Shown: positions 26,546 to 33,277 of the stretch, one piece after another
How positions within the stretch are numbered: the first letter of the stretch is position 1
How the letters are laid out: each line of letters begins with the position of its first letter
Assembly (NCBI GenBank): GCA_037139415.1
Contig: JBAXGN010000079.1
Span: 1-33,277, forward strand
Origin: Verrucomicrobiota bacterium
Lineage (GTDB): Bacteria > Verrucomicrobiota > Verrucomicrobiia > Limisphaerales > Fontisphaeraceae
Length of the DNA stretch: 33,277 bases
Reading direction: 5' to 3'
Made by a program: the position numbers and the translations under genes
Notes under the pieces: generated by a model
Databases searched by the model: none
What the model was told of the DNA's origin: nothing
Seen by the model: the letters and a program-made list of their open reading frames with translations, nothing else

Positions 26546-26572
26546 CTGTCGGCTTGAGGCGGCGGTAATTCT

Positions 26573-26929
26573 TTACGACCGGATCATGATGAGCATCATC
26601 TTGAATCGCTTCAAGGCTTTCACAGCGTGGGGTTGTTGGGCCGGCATGAGGATCATCTCGCCAGTGTGCAGATGATGCGGCTGACCGGCGATCAGGATTT
26701 CCACCTCCCCATCCAGCACCTGCACCAGGGCGTCAAAGGGCGCGGTGTGCTCGCTCAGGCCCTGGCCTTCATCGAAGGCAAAGACCGTCACGGTGCCGGT
26801 GGGTTGTTTGACGATTTCGCGGCTGACGATGGAGCCAGCTTGGTATTGCACATGGTCGGCCACGCGCGCGACTTGAGCGGCGGGCAGCCCCTTCGCTTTG
26901 GATGAGGTGTCTTTTTTCATTAAATCCAT
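26573..26929 (-). CDS. Small cupin-domain protein
   Basis: About 118 residues. Either ATG 26929 or ATG 26920 (MKKDTSSKAKG) may be the start; longer frames read upstream non-coding sequence. The core has the two cupin motifs in relaxed form: EHTAPFDALVQVLDGEVEILI (G-x5-HxH-like, with one metal ligand replaced) and GEMILMPAQQPHAV (second motif with His). The set TVFAFDEGQGLSEHTAPFD is common in small stand-alone cupins (COG1917-like). The metal-dependent function is not known. It is convergent with the oxidoreductase gene, 27 bases apart. Confidence 0.85.
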   Translation of the reverse strand: MDLMKKDTSSKAKGLPAAQVARVADHVQYQAGSIVSREIVKQPTGTVTVFAFDEGQGLSEHTAPFDALVQVLDGEVEILIAGQPHHLHTGEMILMPAQQPHAVKALKRFKMMLIMIRS

Positions 26930-27128
26930 ACCTGCAATATACCTCTGAACCCAATCGCCGCTGAGACCAAAACGAAAAGGTTTGATGGAGATCAAGAAAC
27001 TGGTTATTTGCATCTCCCCAGGCAGACTTGCGCTTATTCCAGTGGACGGGGCAAATCCAAAGCGGTGTCGCCCGCCGTCCCTTTTTCCCCCGGCAGTTGC
27101 CACTACACCAAATTTTCCTATGGCGGAG

Positions 27129-30100
27129 CTATTGGGCACCTGCGGGCTGGTACCACATGGATTTCCAGTAGGCTTGCTCGACTTTATAGAAGTCTACCGG
27201 CGCAGTGGATTTGAAGTCCGCCGCCAAAATACCGTAGCGCCGCATCTCGCGGTACCACCCTTCGCGCGGAAGGAAGCCCGGCATGTCGAAGCGCTTGATT
27301 TTTTCCAGATGATCGCGGCCGGCCACCGCCATTTCCACCAGTTTCAGGTAGTCGGGATCGCTGGTGCTGGAGAAAACTGCGGCCCCGGTGGCCGGCTTCA
27401 CGCAAATGCCCAGCCCGCCCGCCGCCTTGTCCAGCGGGGCCAGGGCCAACAGGGATTGGGCGGGGCGGCTCAGGTTGAAAACGCTGTGGCGGCTGTATTT
27501 GAGGCGCGGATCATCCATCGCAAACCGCCAGAAGGACATCCCCAATTCATCGGACATGGTGTGCGGGAGGCGTTTCTGCCCCTTGTGGCATTCCGCGCAG
27601 CGCTGATCCATGACTTGCGCCGCGGCCTTGGTGGCGGGCCAGTCTGTATCCAGGTGGATCTGCTGGTTTTCCTGGTAGCCGCCCACCGAACCGGAGCCCA
27701 ACGCGGCGTAGGTACCGGGATAGGGCGAGCCCACCTCGGTCCACAGCCGCAGTCTGGTCTTCTCGGCTTCGCTGGCTTTGACGCCGTAGTGGGAACCATC
27801 GAGCATCTGGAGAATGCGGCTGGCGCTCGAACCCAGTTCGCGCGGGCCGTAATTGCTGCGGGCGCGATTCCGACCGTCCGTGAACAGTTGGTGAACCGTC
27901 ATGTTGAAGTAGGCGTGCGAAAACATGGGGCCATGATCCCCCGATAGCAACACCTTGCCCGCATACGGCCCGCCGCGCGGCGTGGGGGTGGCGTCGTGAC
28001 AATCCACGCACAGTCGGTTGAGGATCGGCTGGATGTCGCGCGGGAAATCCAGGACATCCGGGCAATCCTTGATGGGCTGGATTTTGCTGGCGGGCCGGCG
28101 CAAGGCCGCGAGGGACTTGCCCGGGATGTAACTCTGGGTGCGCTGCTCATGGCACCCCACGCAACTGGTCGTCTCCCCCGGTTGCACCGTCAAAAAGCTC
28201 TGCATGCGCTTGACGGCCATGTCGTGCTCATCCAGCGCGACAAAGAAGAGGCCCCGCAGCGCGGGAAGTTCCATGTAAGCCGAACCATCCGCCTCCACCG
28301 GCACCGTGCCCACAACACGCTCCAGGGTAAAGGACCCGCCATAGGTGAGCGGATCCATGCCGCCGGTGAAGTTGACCGGCTTGGGCAGCGTTTCCAGCAC
28401 CAGCAGCTTCTTGATTTCGCCCGGCTTGACGCCCGCCAGGTTGCGGCCTTCATAGACATTGGCCATAACCAGCCGCCCCGTCGGTTCCTGGAGGTTCACG
28501 CCGGTGGGGACTACCAACTCGCGATCGTGCGCCACGATGGGGCGCGGCTCATGAATCAGGAAGCCGTCCTTGACCTCCTCATCGCTCAGCCGATACAGGC
28601 GATCCGATTGCCCCGCGCCTGTCAGCAACTGGATTTCCGGGCCTTTGGCCGCCATGAACGCCTCCTCGGAAAACGCCCAGGGATCGCGGTAATCCTCCGT
28701 GCGCGTGATGTAACGGGCCATGCCGTGTTGATCGGGGCCATTGCTGGGATCCACGACCACCAATGCGCCGGCATGTTCCGCCCGGCCATGACCCGGAGAG
28801 AAAATGGCGGCGATCCGGGGGGAACCGGGAATGGGCTTGGCGTCAATCATGACAATGCCGGGCCGCTGATTGCCAAAGTAAATCATCTGCCCGGTGCCAT
28901 CTGGGTTGGTGGTCCAAAGATGGTGGTAATCCACCTGCGAGCGATCCACATATTCCCAGCGCTGATATATCAGGCGGCCATCCGGCAGCGCCCATGGCGT
29001 ATTATCCTGCTCGTTGTTGGCGGAAATCATCCGGATGTTGGAGCCGTTGGCGTCGCAGCGGTGGAGCGTCGCCACTTGTGTCACCCAGCAGTTCACCCAG
29101 CGCTTGGCGCGCGTGGAAACGAACACCATGCCGCCCTCCGGCAGCCAGCAGGGCTCAAAATCATCGTAATCGCCCGTGGTGAGTTGCTTCAGGCCGGAGC
29201 CGTCGGATTGAATGGTGTACAGATGATAGTTCTCCCCGTTTCCCTTGCGATAGGAGAAGAGGATCGTCTTGCCGTCGTAATGCACAATCGGATCGCGCAC
29301 TCCGCCCTCGGCATCCTCAACCAGCCAGGTCACCTTGCCGGTCTTCACATTCAATTTGCCCAGCTTCCCTCCCAACCGGTAGGCCACCCGCTTGCCATTA
29401 TGCGTGAAGGGCTTTCCTTGCGGGTATTCCAGCTCGCAGTCCGAGTAATAGCCGATGTTGGCGTACCAATGGCCATCCGATCCGACCTTGCGGGTGGCGA
29501 AGACGATTTCCTCCACATCTTTCAGCGGACCAGCCAGGAACTTGGGCAGCAACTCTTCCTTAACCACGGTGGCCATCGAAGCTTCCGGAGCCTGGCTGGT
29601 TCCCAGATAGACATAGTCGTAAATAATCCAACTGCCATCATCCAGATTCAGCGCCAGCGTGTTTTCTCCCGGCTTCAGGCTGCCGGCGGGAATGGGGAAC
29701 ACCAGGGTGGCGACTTCCCCGACGCGGCCCGGGATATGCCCCACGCCCTTGCCTTGCGGGGCGCGCTGTTTGCCGATCTCCCGTCCGTTCAAGGACACGG
29801 TGAGCAACGGTTTCTTCAAGGAATCCACCTGCCCAACCACCAGGTAAACGGGCTGTGCCGGGATCTGCTTCACCGGGAATCGGATCGTAAACGTATGCGC
29901 CTTGCTGCCTGCCCATGTATCATGCGTGCTGGGATGAATGAACGGCCAGGCTTCCAAAGAATCCTTGCCCACGACAAATTCCACCGGCTTGGAAAATTCT
30001 TTGGAGAAGGCGGCGTACCCGCTACGCGTCAGGCCGAACTCCACCGAGGATTGGTCCGGCACGCCCAGGCAAAAGATCGTTTCCGCGCCCGATTTAGGCT

Positions 30101-30197
30101 GCGGGGCGGCCACCAAACGGGGCAGACCAAGCAATAAAACACCCAGGAACAGTGACTGGCACACTGTTTTCCGCGAACATGATGACGTATGGCTCAT
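27129..30197 (-). CDS. Exported PD40 propeller / multihaem-type protein, HzsA-like
   Basis: 1022 residues from ATG 30197; a GTG at 30212 adds five. The signal peptide is at about residues 15-31 (SLFLGVLLLGLPRLVAA). A beta-sandwich resembling rhamnogalacturonan-lyase domain III follows (LTVSLNGREIG ... GENTLALNLDDGSWIIYDYVYLG). Next is a TolB/PD40-type propeller (YHLYTIQSDGSGLKQLTTGD, DGRLIYQRWEYVD), as in the alpha subunit of hydrazine synthase and its many non-anammox relatives. The C-terminal third has three CxxCH haem sites, CVGCH (about 679), CVDCH (about 730) and CAECH (about 867). It is periplasmic; electron transfer or oxidative chemistry is inferred, and anammox activity is not implied. 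No partner subunit is encoded nearby. Confidence 0.8.
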   Translation of the reverse strand: MSHTSSCSRKTVCQSLFLGVLLLGLPRLVAAPQPKSGAETIFCLGVPDQSSVEFGLTRSGYAAFSKEFSKPVEFVVGKDSLEAWPFIHPSTHDTWAGSKAHTFTIRFPVKQIPAQPVYLVVGQVDSLKKPLLTVSLNGREIGKQRAPQGKGVGHIPGRVGEVATLVFPIPAGSLKPGENTLALNLDDGSWIIYDYVYLGTSQAPEASMATVVKEELLPKFLAGPLKDVEEIVFATRKVGSDGHWYANIGYYSDCELEYPQGKPFTHNGKRVAYRLGGKLGKLNVKTGKVTWLVEDAEGGVRDPIVHYDGKTILFSYRKGNGENYHLYTIQSDGSGLKQLTTGDYDDFEPCWLPEGGMVFVSTRAKRWVNCWVTQVATLHRCDANGSNIRMISANNEQDNTPWALPDGRLIYQRWEYVDRSQVDYHHLWTTNPDGTGQMIYFGNQRPGIVMIDAKPIPGSPRIAAIFSPGHGRAEHAGALVVVDPSNGPDQHGMARYITRTEDYRDPWAFSEEAFMAAKGPEIQLLTGAGQSDRLYRLSDEEVKDGFLIHEPRPIVAHDRELVVPTGVNLQEPTGRLVMANVYEGRNLAGVKPGEIKKLLVLETLPKPVNFTGGMDPLTYGGSFTLERVVGTVPVEADGSAYMELPALRGLFFVALDEHDMAVKRMQSFLTVQPGETTSCVGCHEQRTQSYIPGKSLAALRRPASKIQPIKDCPDVLDFPRDIQPILNRLCVDCHDATPTPRGGPYAGKVLLSGDHGPMFSHAYFNMTVHQLFTDGRNRARSNYGPRELGSSASRILQMLDGSHYGVKASEAEKTRLRLWTEVGSPYPGTYAALGSGSVGGYQENQQIHLDTDWPATKAAAQVMDQRCAECHKGQKRLPHTMSDELGMSFWRFAMDDPRLKYSRHSVFNLSRPAQSLLALAPLDKAAGGLGICVKPATGAAVFSSTSDPDYLKLVEMAVAGRDHLEKIKRFDMPGFLPREGWYREMRRYGILAADFKSTAPVDFYKVEQAYWKSMWYQPAGAQ

Positions 30198-30495
30198 AAG
30201 GCGTAAACGCACTTTAGACGCATTTCACCGCACGTCCAGTCAAAGGAAATGAAAAATTCAGACACCGGCGCTCGGCTCGCATGGCAACATGGGAAGGCGC
30301 ATTGCTTCAAAATCAGCGCACGGGTTACGGCTGGTTTTTGGGGACCAACCAGGCGGGAAGCGTTACTTTGAAAGCGGAATAATCCTTCTGAAACGAGCAA
30401 CAGTGGGCAGGCGCGAGGCGTGATGCGCCAGCAAACGAAACAGCTTGGGTTTCATGGAGGTGGCCATGGCTCACCAGGGCTTTTCCGCGTGGTAA
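30198..30495. other. Intergenic stretch of about 300 bases
   Basis: It separates two minus-strand genes. I see no RNA gene, terminator or clear promoter. A 34-codon minus-strand frame (30467-30363) exists but has no support. Confidence 0.5.
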
Positions 30496-31281
30496 TTACA
30501 GTTCGATGACCACCACTTCCGGACGGCAGTTGAAGCGTACGTTGAGCATGAAATAGCCGATGCCGGAGCTGACGTAGAGCGGGCCGCCCTTGCTCTGAAA
30601 CAGGCCGTAATCGTATTCCTCCGACTCATAGGGAATCACCAGCGGACCATAGCCCGGAATGCGAACCTGGCCGCCGTGCGTGTGCCCGGCGAGGATCAGG
30701 TCAAACTTTTTATCCTCCAGATCGTCCGCCCAAGCAGGATAGTGCGCGAGGAGAATATTCGTGACGCCGGGTTGGGGCGCCGGTTGATATTTCCGGATTT
30801 GCGCCACTCCGTGAAGTTTGATTTTGCCACGAAATACGGTGGCGGTGTCATTGTGCAGCCACGCGCCGCCTTGGCGTGCAAAAGCCCGGCGGAATTTATC
30901 AAAGTCCACCTTGGCCCAGAAATCATGGTTGCCAGGCACGCCGTACATGGGCGCTTGGATTTTCCCCAGCAGTTCAAGGGCCTCGTCCAAGTGGCCGTCT
31001 TCCTCCACCAGGTCGCCGGTGAAGCAAACCAGATCCGGCTTGGCCTCGTTGATTTTTTCCACGACCCGTTGCAGGTAGGCCCGGTCACCCTTGTAATGCA
31101 CGTCGGTGAAGTGTGCCAGGCGGCACCCAAGCGAACGGGATAACGGCAGAGACTTGACCTTGAGCCACTGCGGCTCAAGCAGCATGGAATCGCCAGCCAG
31201 AGCGGCCACCGGCAGAACAAATAGGCCCGCCATCAGCAGCTTGCGGCGGCTCACCCGGACGGATTTGGATGGTGATTTCAC
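30496..31281 (-). CDS. Metallophosphoesterase with Tat-type signal (YkuE-like)
   Basis: 261 residues. A twin-arginine-like signal (VSRRKLLMAGLFVLPVAAL) directs export. The calcineurin-like metal site is complete: D60-x-H62 in FTDVHY, GD90 in CFTGDLV, GNHD at 117-120, H180 in LLAHYP and GHTHGGQ at 199-205. The order and length fit YkuE-type phosphodiesterases, which may act on phospholipids or UDP-sugar lipids. The gene lies 48 bases downstream of the solute-binding protein gene on the same strand, so co-transcription is likely; a functional link is not evident. Confidence 0.9.
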   Translation of the reverse strand: MKSPSKSVRVSRRKLLMAGLFVLPVAALAGDSMLLEPQWLKVKSLPLSRSLGCRLAHFTDVHYKGDRAYLQRVVEKINEAKPDLVCFTGDLVEEDGHLDEALELLGKIQAPMYGVPGNHDFWAKVDFDKFRRAFARQGGAWLHNDTATVFRGKIKLHGVAQIRKYQPAPQPGVTNILLAHYPAWADDLEDKKFDLILAGHTHGGQVRIPGYGPLVIPYESEEYDYGLFQSKGGPLYVSSGIGYFMLNVRFNCRPEVVVIEL

Positions 31282-31329
31282 GTGACGCTATCAATCAGAC
31301 AACGAATGCGGTGCCCGGGTTCAAATGAA

Positions 31330-32661
31330 TCAGCGCGCCGCGAGCCGCCGATATTTTTGCTGTGCCCACGTCTGCCATTCAATCAGCTTCACGTTGCGGA
31401 AAGCGGGTTCTTTGAATTTTCCCTTGGCCAGTTTCAACGCTTCATCCGCAGTGATGGGGACGGTGCCAAGTTCGGCCAGGTCTTCCGGGCGAAGCCCGCG
31501 CGCAATGACCGCCTTCCACGCCGCGCTTAATTCCCCGTGCGTATCCACCAACAGCGTGCCCACCAGGGCGGAGACCACATCCCGGCGGTCGCGCGCCAGC
31601 TTGTTGTCATAGCGGAAATTCTGCTTCAGGTCGAAGGGCGAGAATTCAATATTGCTCACCTTCTTGTAGCGCGCATAGAAATCCGGGCGAATACTCATGC
31701 GCTCGATGGAATACCGCGTCGGCCCCAACGGATGCCCGCACGGCAGAAACCAGAGCCGCTGCCCTTCCTCGGACAAAATAAAATCAATGAATCGCTGGGC
31801 CGTCACTGCGTTGGGGGCGCCCTTGAGCAGGCAGATGCCATCCGGGTTGATGGCCGTGAAATCGTCGGGCAACACAAAGGTCATATTGGTGCGTCCCGCC
31901 ATGGCCACTTGGGTGAACCCATAAAAATCAATCGCGAACCCATACACCGTCTCCCCCATGGTGACATCCTTGGCGGTGGTGGGGGAAAGCCGGTCGAACT
32001 TGCGCACGTTGCCACCGATGCGCGCCAGCACGTTCCAGCCCTTGTCCCAGCCGAACGCCTGAAGGAACGCCTCAAACATGGAATTCATGGTACCGCTATT
32101 GCGCGGATCGCCCGCGCCCACCAAACCAAAGAGTTTCGGTTGGCTCAAATCTTCCCAGCGCCGCACCAGTGGCAGATGGGAGATTTCCTGGAGCCGTGTG
32201 TTTTGCAGGATGCCGAAGGAGGAAAGCGCCGCCGCATACCAGTTAAACTGCGGATCGTAAATATCCAGCCCGTGCAATTTCTCCGGCACTCCTTGCAGGG
32301 ACTCCGCCGCCGGTCGGTAGCTCAACGTCATTTTTTTATCCATCAAGAGCAGATAAGGCTCCACCCCGCCGCCAAAGAAACAATCCATGCCAATGCCGTC
32401 CGGCTTCCGGGCGAATTCCGATTGAACAAATTTCAGCGCATCGGTGGTGCCGCCGACATCCCGCCATTCCACCGCGACGGCGGTGCCGTAGCGCGCCTTG
32501 TGCCAGCGAGAAAAGCCGCGTTCAAACTCAAACCGGATCGGACCGCTATGCGGGGTGATGATGATGAGGCGCGCCTCCTCGGCGCGCAGACCGCCCGCCA
32601 GAAAGACAATCGCGACCAGCATGGCAAGCCAGGTGTACACGCCATGGCCGACCAATGGCAT
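31330..32661 (-). CDS. Periplasmic solute-binding protein of an ABC transporter
   Basis: 443 residues from ATG 32661, chosen because it gives a signal peptide (YTWLAMLVAIVFLAGGLRA); an in-phase start at 32853 adds 64 residues of unlikely composition. The mature part begins RLIIITPHSGPIRFEFERGF, typical of iron- or thiamine-type binding proteins (COG1840-like). It also has the hinge and ligand pattern DCFFGGG, GAGDPRNSGTM and GICLLKGAPNAVTAQRFIDF. The C-terminal 150 residues are longer than in short ferric-binding members. No permease or ATPase genes are adjacent within the window, so the partner transporter may be elsewhere. The ligand is not predictable; Fe3+ is one guess. Confidence 0.82.
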   Translation of the reverse strand: MPLVGHGVYTWLAMLVAIVFLAGGLRAEEARLIIITPHSGPIRFEFERGFSRWHKARYGTAVAVEWRDVGGTTDALKFVQSEFARKPDGIGMDCFFGGGVEPYLLLMDKKMTLSYRPAAESLQGVPEKLHGLDIYDPQFNWYAAALSSFGILQNTRLQEISHLPLVRRWEDLSQPKLFGLVGAGDPRNSGTMNSMFEAFLQAFGWDKGWNVLARIGGNVRKFDRLSPTTAKDVTMGETVYGFAIDFYGFTQVAMAGRTNMTFVLPDDFTAINPDGICLLKGAPNAVTAQRFIDFILSEEGQRLWFLPCGHPLGPTRYSIERMSIRPDFYARYKKVSNIEFSPFDLKQNFRYDNKLARDRRDVVSALVGTLLVDTHGELSAAWKAVIARGLRPEDLAELGTVPITADEALKLAKGKFKEPAFRNVKLIEWQTWAQQKYRRLAAR

Positions 32662-32924
32662 GAAAGCGGAACGCCCCGCAGCGGTGCAGCCCCGTCCACC
32701 AGCACGATGAGTAACAAACATGGGAAAACCAATACCGCTCAAACCGGCGGAGAGCAAGCCGCAAGCGAACCGCCGCGCGTTGAAAAAACTCCTGACTCCA
32801 GAATTCCATCTTCTGGCCCAATCTTTTCCACGGAGCTTTTTGCAACAATTCACGATTGATTCTCCATCGGGAGCGGCGTAGGCTCGCCCTCGATGAATAG
32901 CGAGCGGAAAACGATTTTTTCCAA
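32662..32924. other. Divergent intergenic stretch
   Basis: Between the solute-binding protein and the small membrane protein. A short inverted repeat GCTCGC...GCGAGC (32883-32905) is visible. No RNA gene is recognised. Part may be coding if the solute-binding protein uses an upstream start. Confidence 0.4.
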
Positions 32925-32953
32925 TTAAACAAAAAACCTGAAAAACGTATTAT
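32925..32953 (+). promoter_or_regulatory. Putative promoter of the small membrane protein
   Basis: TTAAAC (32925-32930) and TATTAT (32948-32953) are 17 bases apart in an AT-rich stretch. The ATG follows 13 bases after the -10 box. Confidence 0.4.
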
Positions 32954-32966
32954 CTCCACAATTCGT

Positions 32967-33200
32967 ATGAACGATAACCTCGCCAAACTGCTCAGCACCT
33001 TGGCAATCTGGACCGCCACTGCGTTAATTTTTATTTTGGGCTTCTTCAAATGTCCCGTGAATGGATTTGCAGTGTTTGTTTGGGGAGGCATCGGAATGGG
33101 GCTGGCTTTTGCCCCCGCTATTGCCACCACTGCTATTTGGAAGCATCGAGAAACACCAACATCTCCTAACTCTACCGATGCCCCTCCTAAAAAAAACTGA
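32967..33200 (+). CDS. Small two-helix membrane protein, function unknown
   Basis: 77 residues. Two membrane helices are seen: about 7-26 (KLLSTLAIWTATALIFILGF) and about 33-56 (FAVFVWGGIGMGLAFAPAIA). They are joined by a short loop with a cysteine and followed by a polar, Pro/Lys-rich tail. There is no recognised family and no neighbour that suggests a role. A promoter-like sequence lies just upstream. The coherent hydrophobic pattern and upstream AT-rich region favour a real gene. Confidence 0.6.
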   Translation: MNDNLAKLLSTLAIWTATALIFILGFFKCPVNGFAVFVWGGIGMGLAFAPAIATTAIWKHRETPTSPNSTDAPPKKN

Positions 33201-33254
33201 AACCGTGAGTGCCGCCACCCGACAATTTCTGGTGCAGCCTTCGATCTTTGACAG

Positions 33255-33277
33255 GCCAGCGGGTGCAAGTCCCGCCT
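33255..33277 (+). other. Hairpin at the right edge, perhaps part of a group II intron
   Basis: GCGGG (33259-33263) and CCCGC (33271-33275) enclose the loop TGCAAGT. The phrase GGGTGCAAGTCCC resembles a segment of domain I in bacterial group II introns as I recall it. A tRNA T-arm is a less likely reading, since the loop lacks the TTC consensus. The window ends here. Confidence 0.2.

Noticed and set aside
27996-30137. 713-codon plus-strand open frame
   Set aside because: Fully antisense to the HzsA-like gene, whose signal peptide, propeller and CxxCH motifs are clear. The frame is open because of codon composition.
30363-30467. 34-codon minus-strand frame starting MATSMKPKLFRLLAHH
   Set aside because: Short, no family, no clear ribosome binding site. 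It could be a real small protein, but the evidence is too thin.
31537-32859. 440-codon plus-strand open frame
   Set aside because: Antisense to the solute-binding protein gene and without recognisable domains.
33208-33277. tRNA ending at the right edge
   Set aside because: The hairpin loop lacks the TTC consensus, and no acceptor, D or anticodon arm can be drawn upstream.

Overview
The window looks like a chromosomal fragment of a free-living member of the Verrucomicrobiota, most likely the Pedosphaeraceae/Limisphaerales side. The reasons are a huge NHL/Ig-like surface protein, secreted polysaccharide-acting enzymes, a Tat-exported Gfo/Idh/MocA oxidoreductase, an HzsA-like PD40/cytochrome protein, few clear Shine-Dalgarno sites, and many dispersed low-complexity repeat words. 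The taxonomic call is inference from gene content; no rRNA or other marker gene is present.

Layout. 1-4764 (minus): the N-terminal 1588 residues of a giant exported protein with 12 NHL repeats, Ig-like domains and a P-domain, running off the left edge. 4765-5598: a gene-free mosaic of dispersed repeats. 5599-6371 (plus): a UPF0175/DUF3368 (PIN-like) toxin-antitoxin pair, flanked by a 92-nt imperfect direct repeat. 6405-6980: the second repeat copy, a DUF1963 gene remnant and a 72-bp palindromic element. 6980-11987 (minus): a small exported protein, a GH16-like and a sialate O-acetylesterase-like enzyme pair, a class I methyltransferase and a coiled-coil zinc-ribbon protein.

12144-25172 (plus): the most interesting part, a 13-kb unidirectional five-gene cluster ending in a strong intrinsic terminator. 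It encodes an SrfC-like P-loop protein, an SrfB-like actin/Hsp70-fold protein, an exported single-pass coiled-coil protein, a single-pass protein with a duplicated cytoplasmic domain and extracytoplasmic Ig-like repeats, and an exported protein with duplicated helical repeats. SrfB and SrfC are known only as putative virulence factors of unclear function. Here they sit with three envelope proteins that I do not recognise, which suggests a nucleotide-driven, envelope-spanning machine.

25211-33200: a Tat-exported oxidoreductase (plus), a cupin, an HzsA-like PD40/cytochrome protein, a metallophosphoesterase and a solute-binding protein (all minus), and a small two-helix membrane protein (plus). 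The last bases carry a short hairpin resembling a piece of a group II intron, which is very uncertain.
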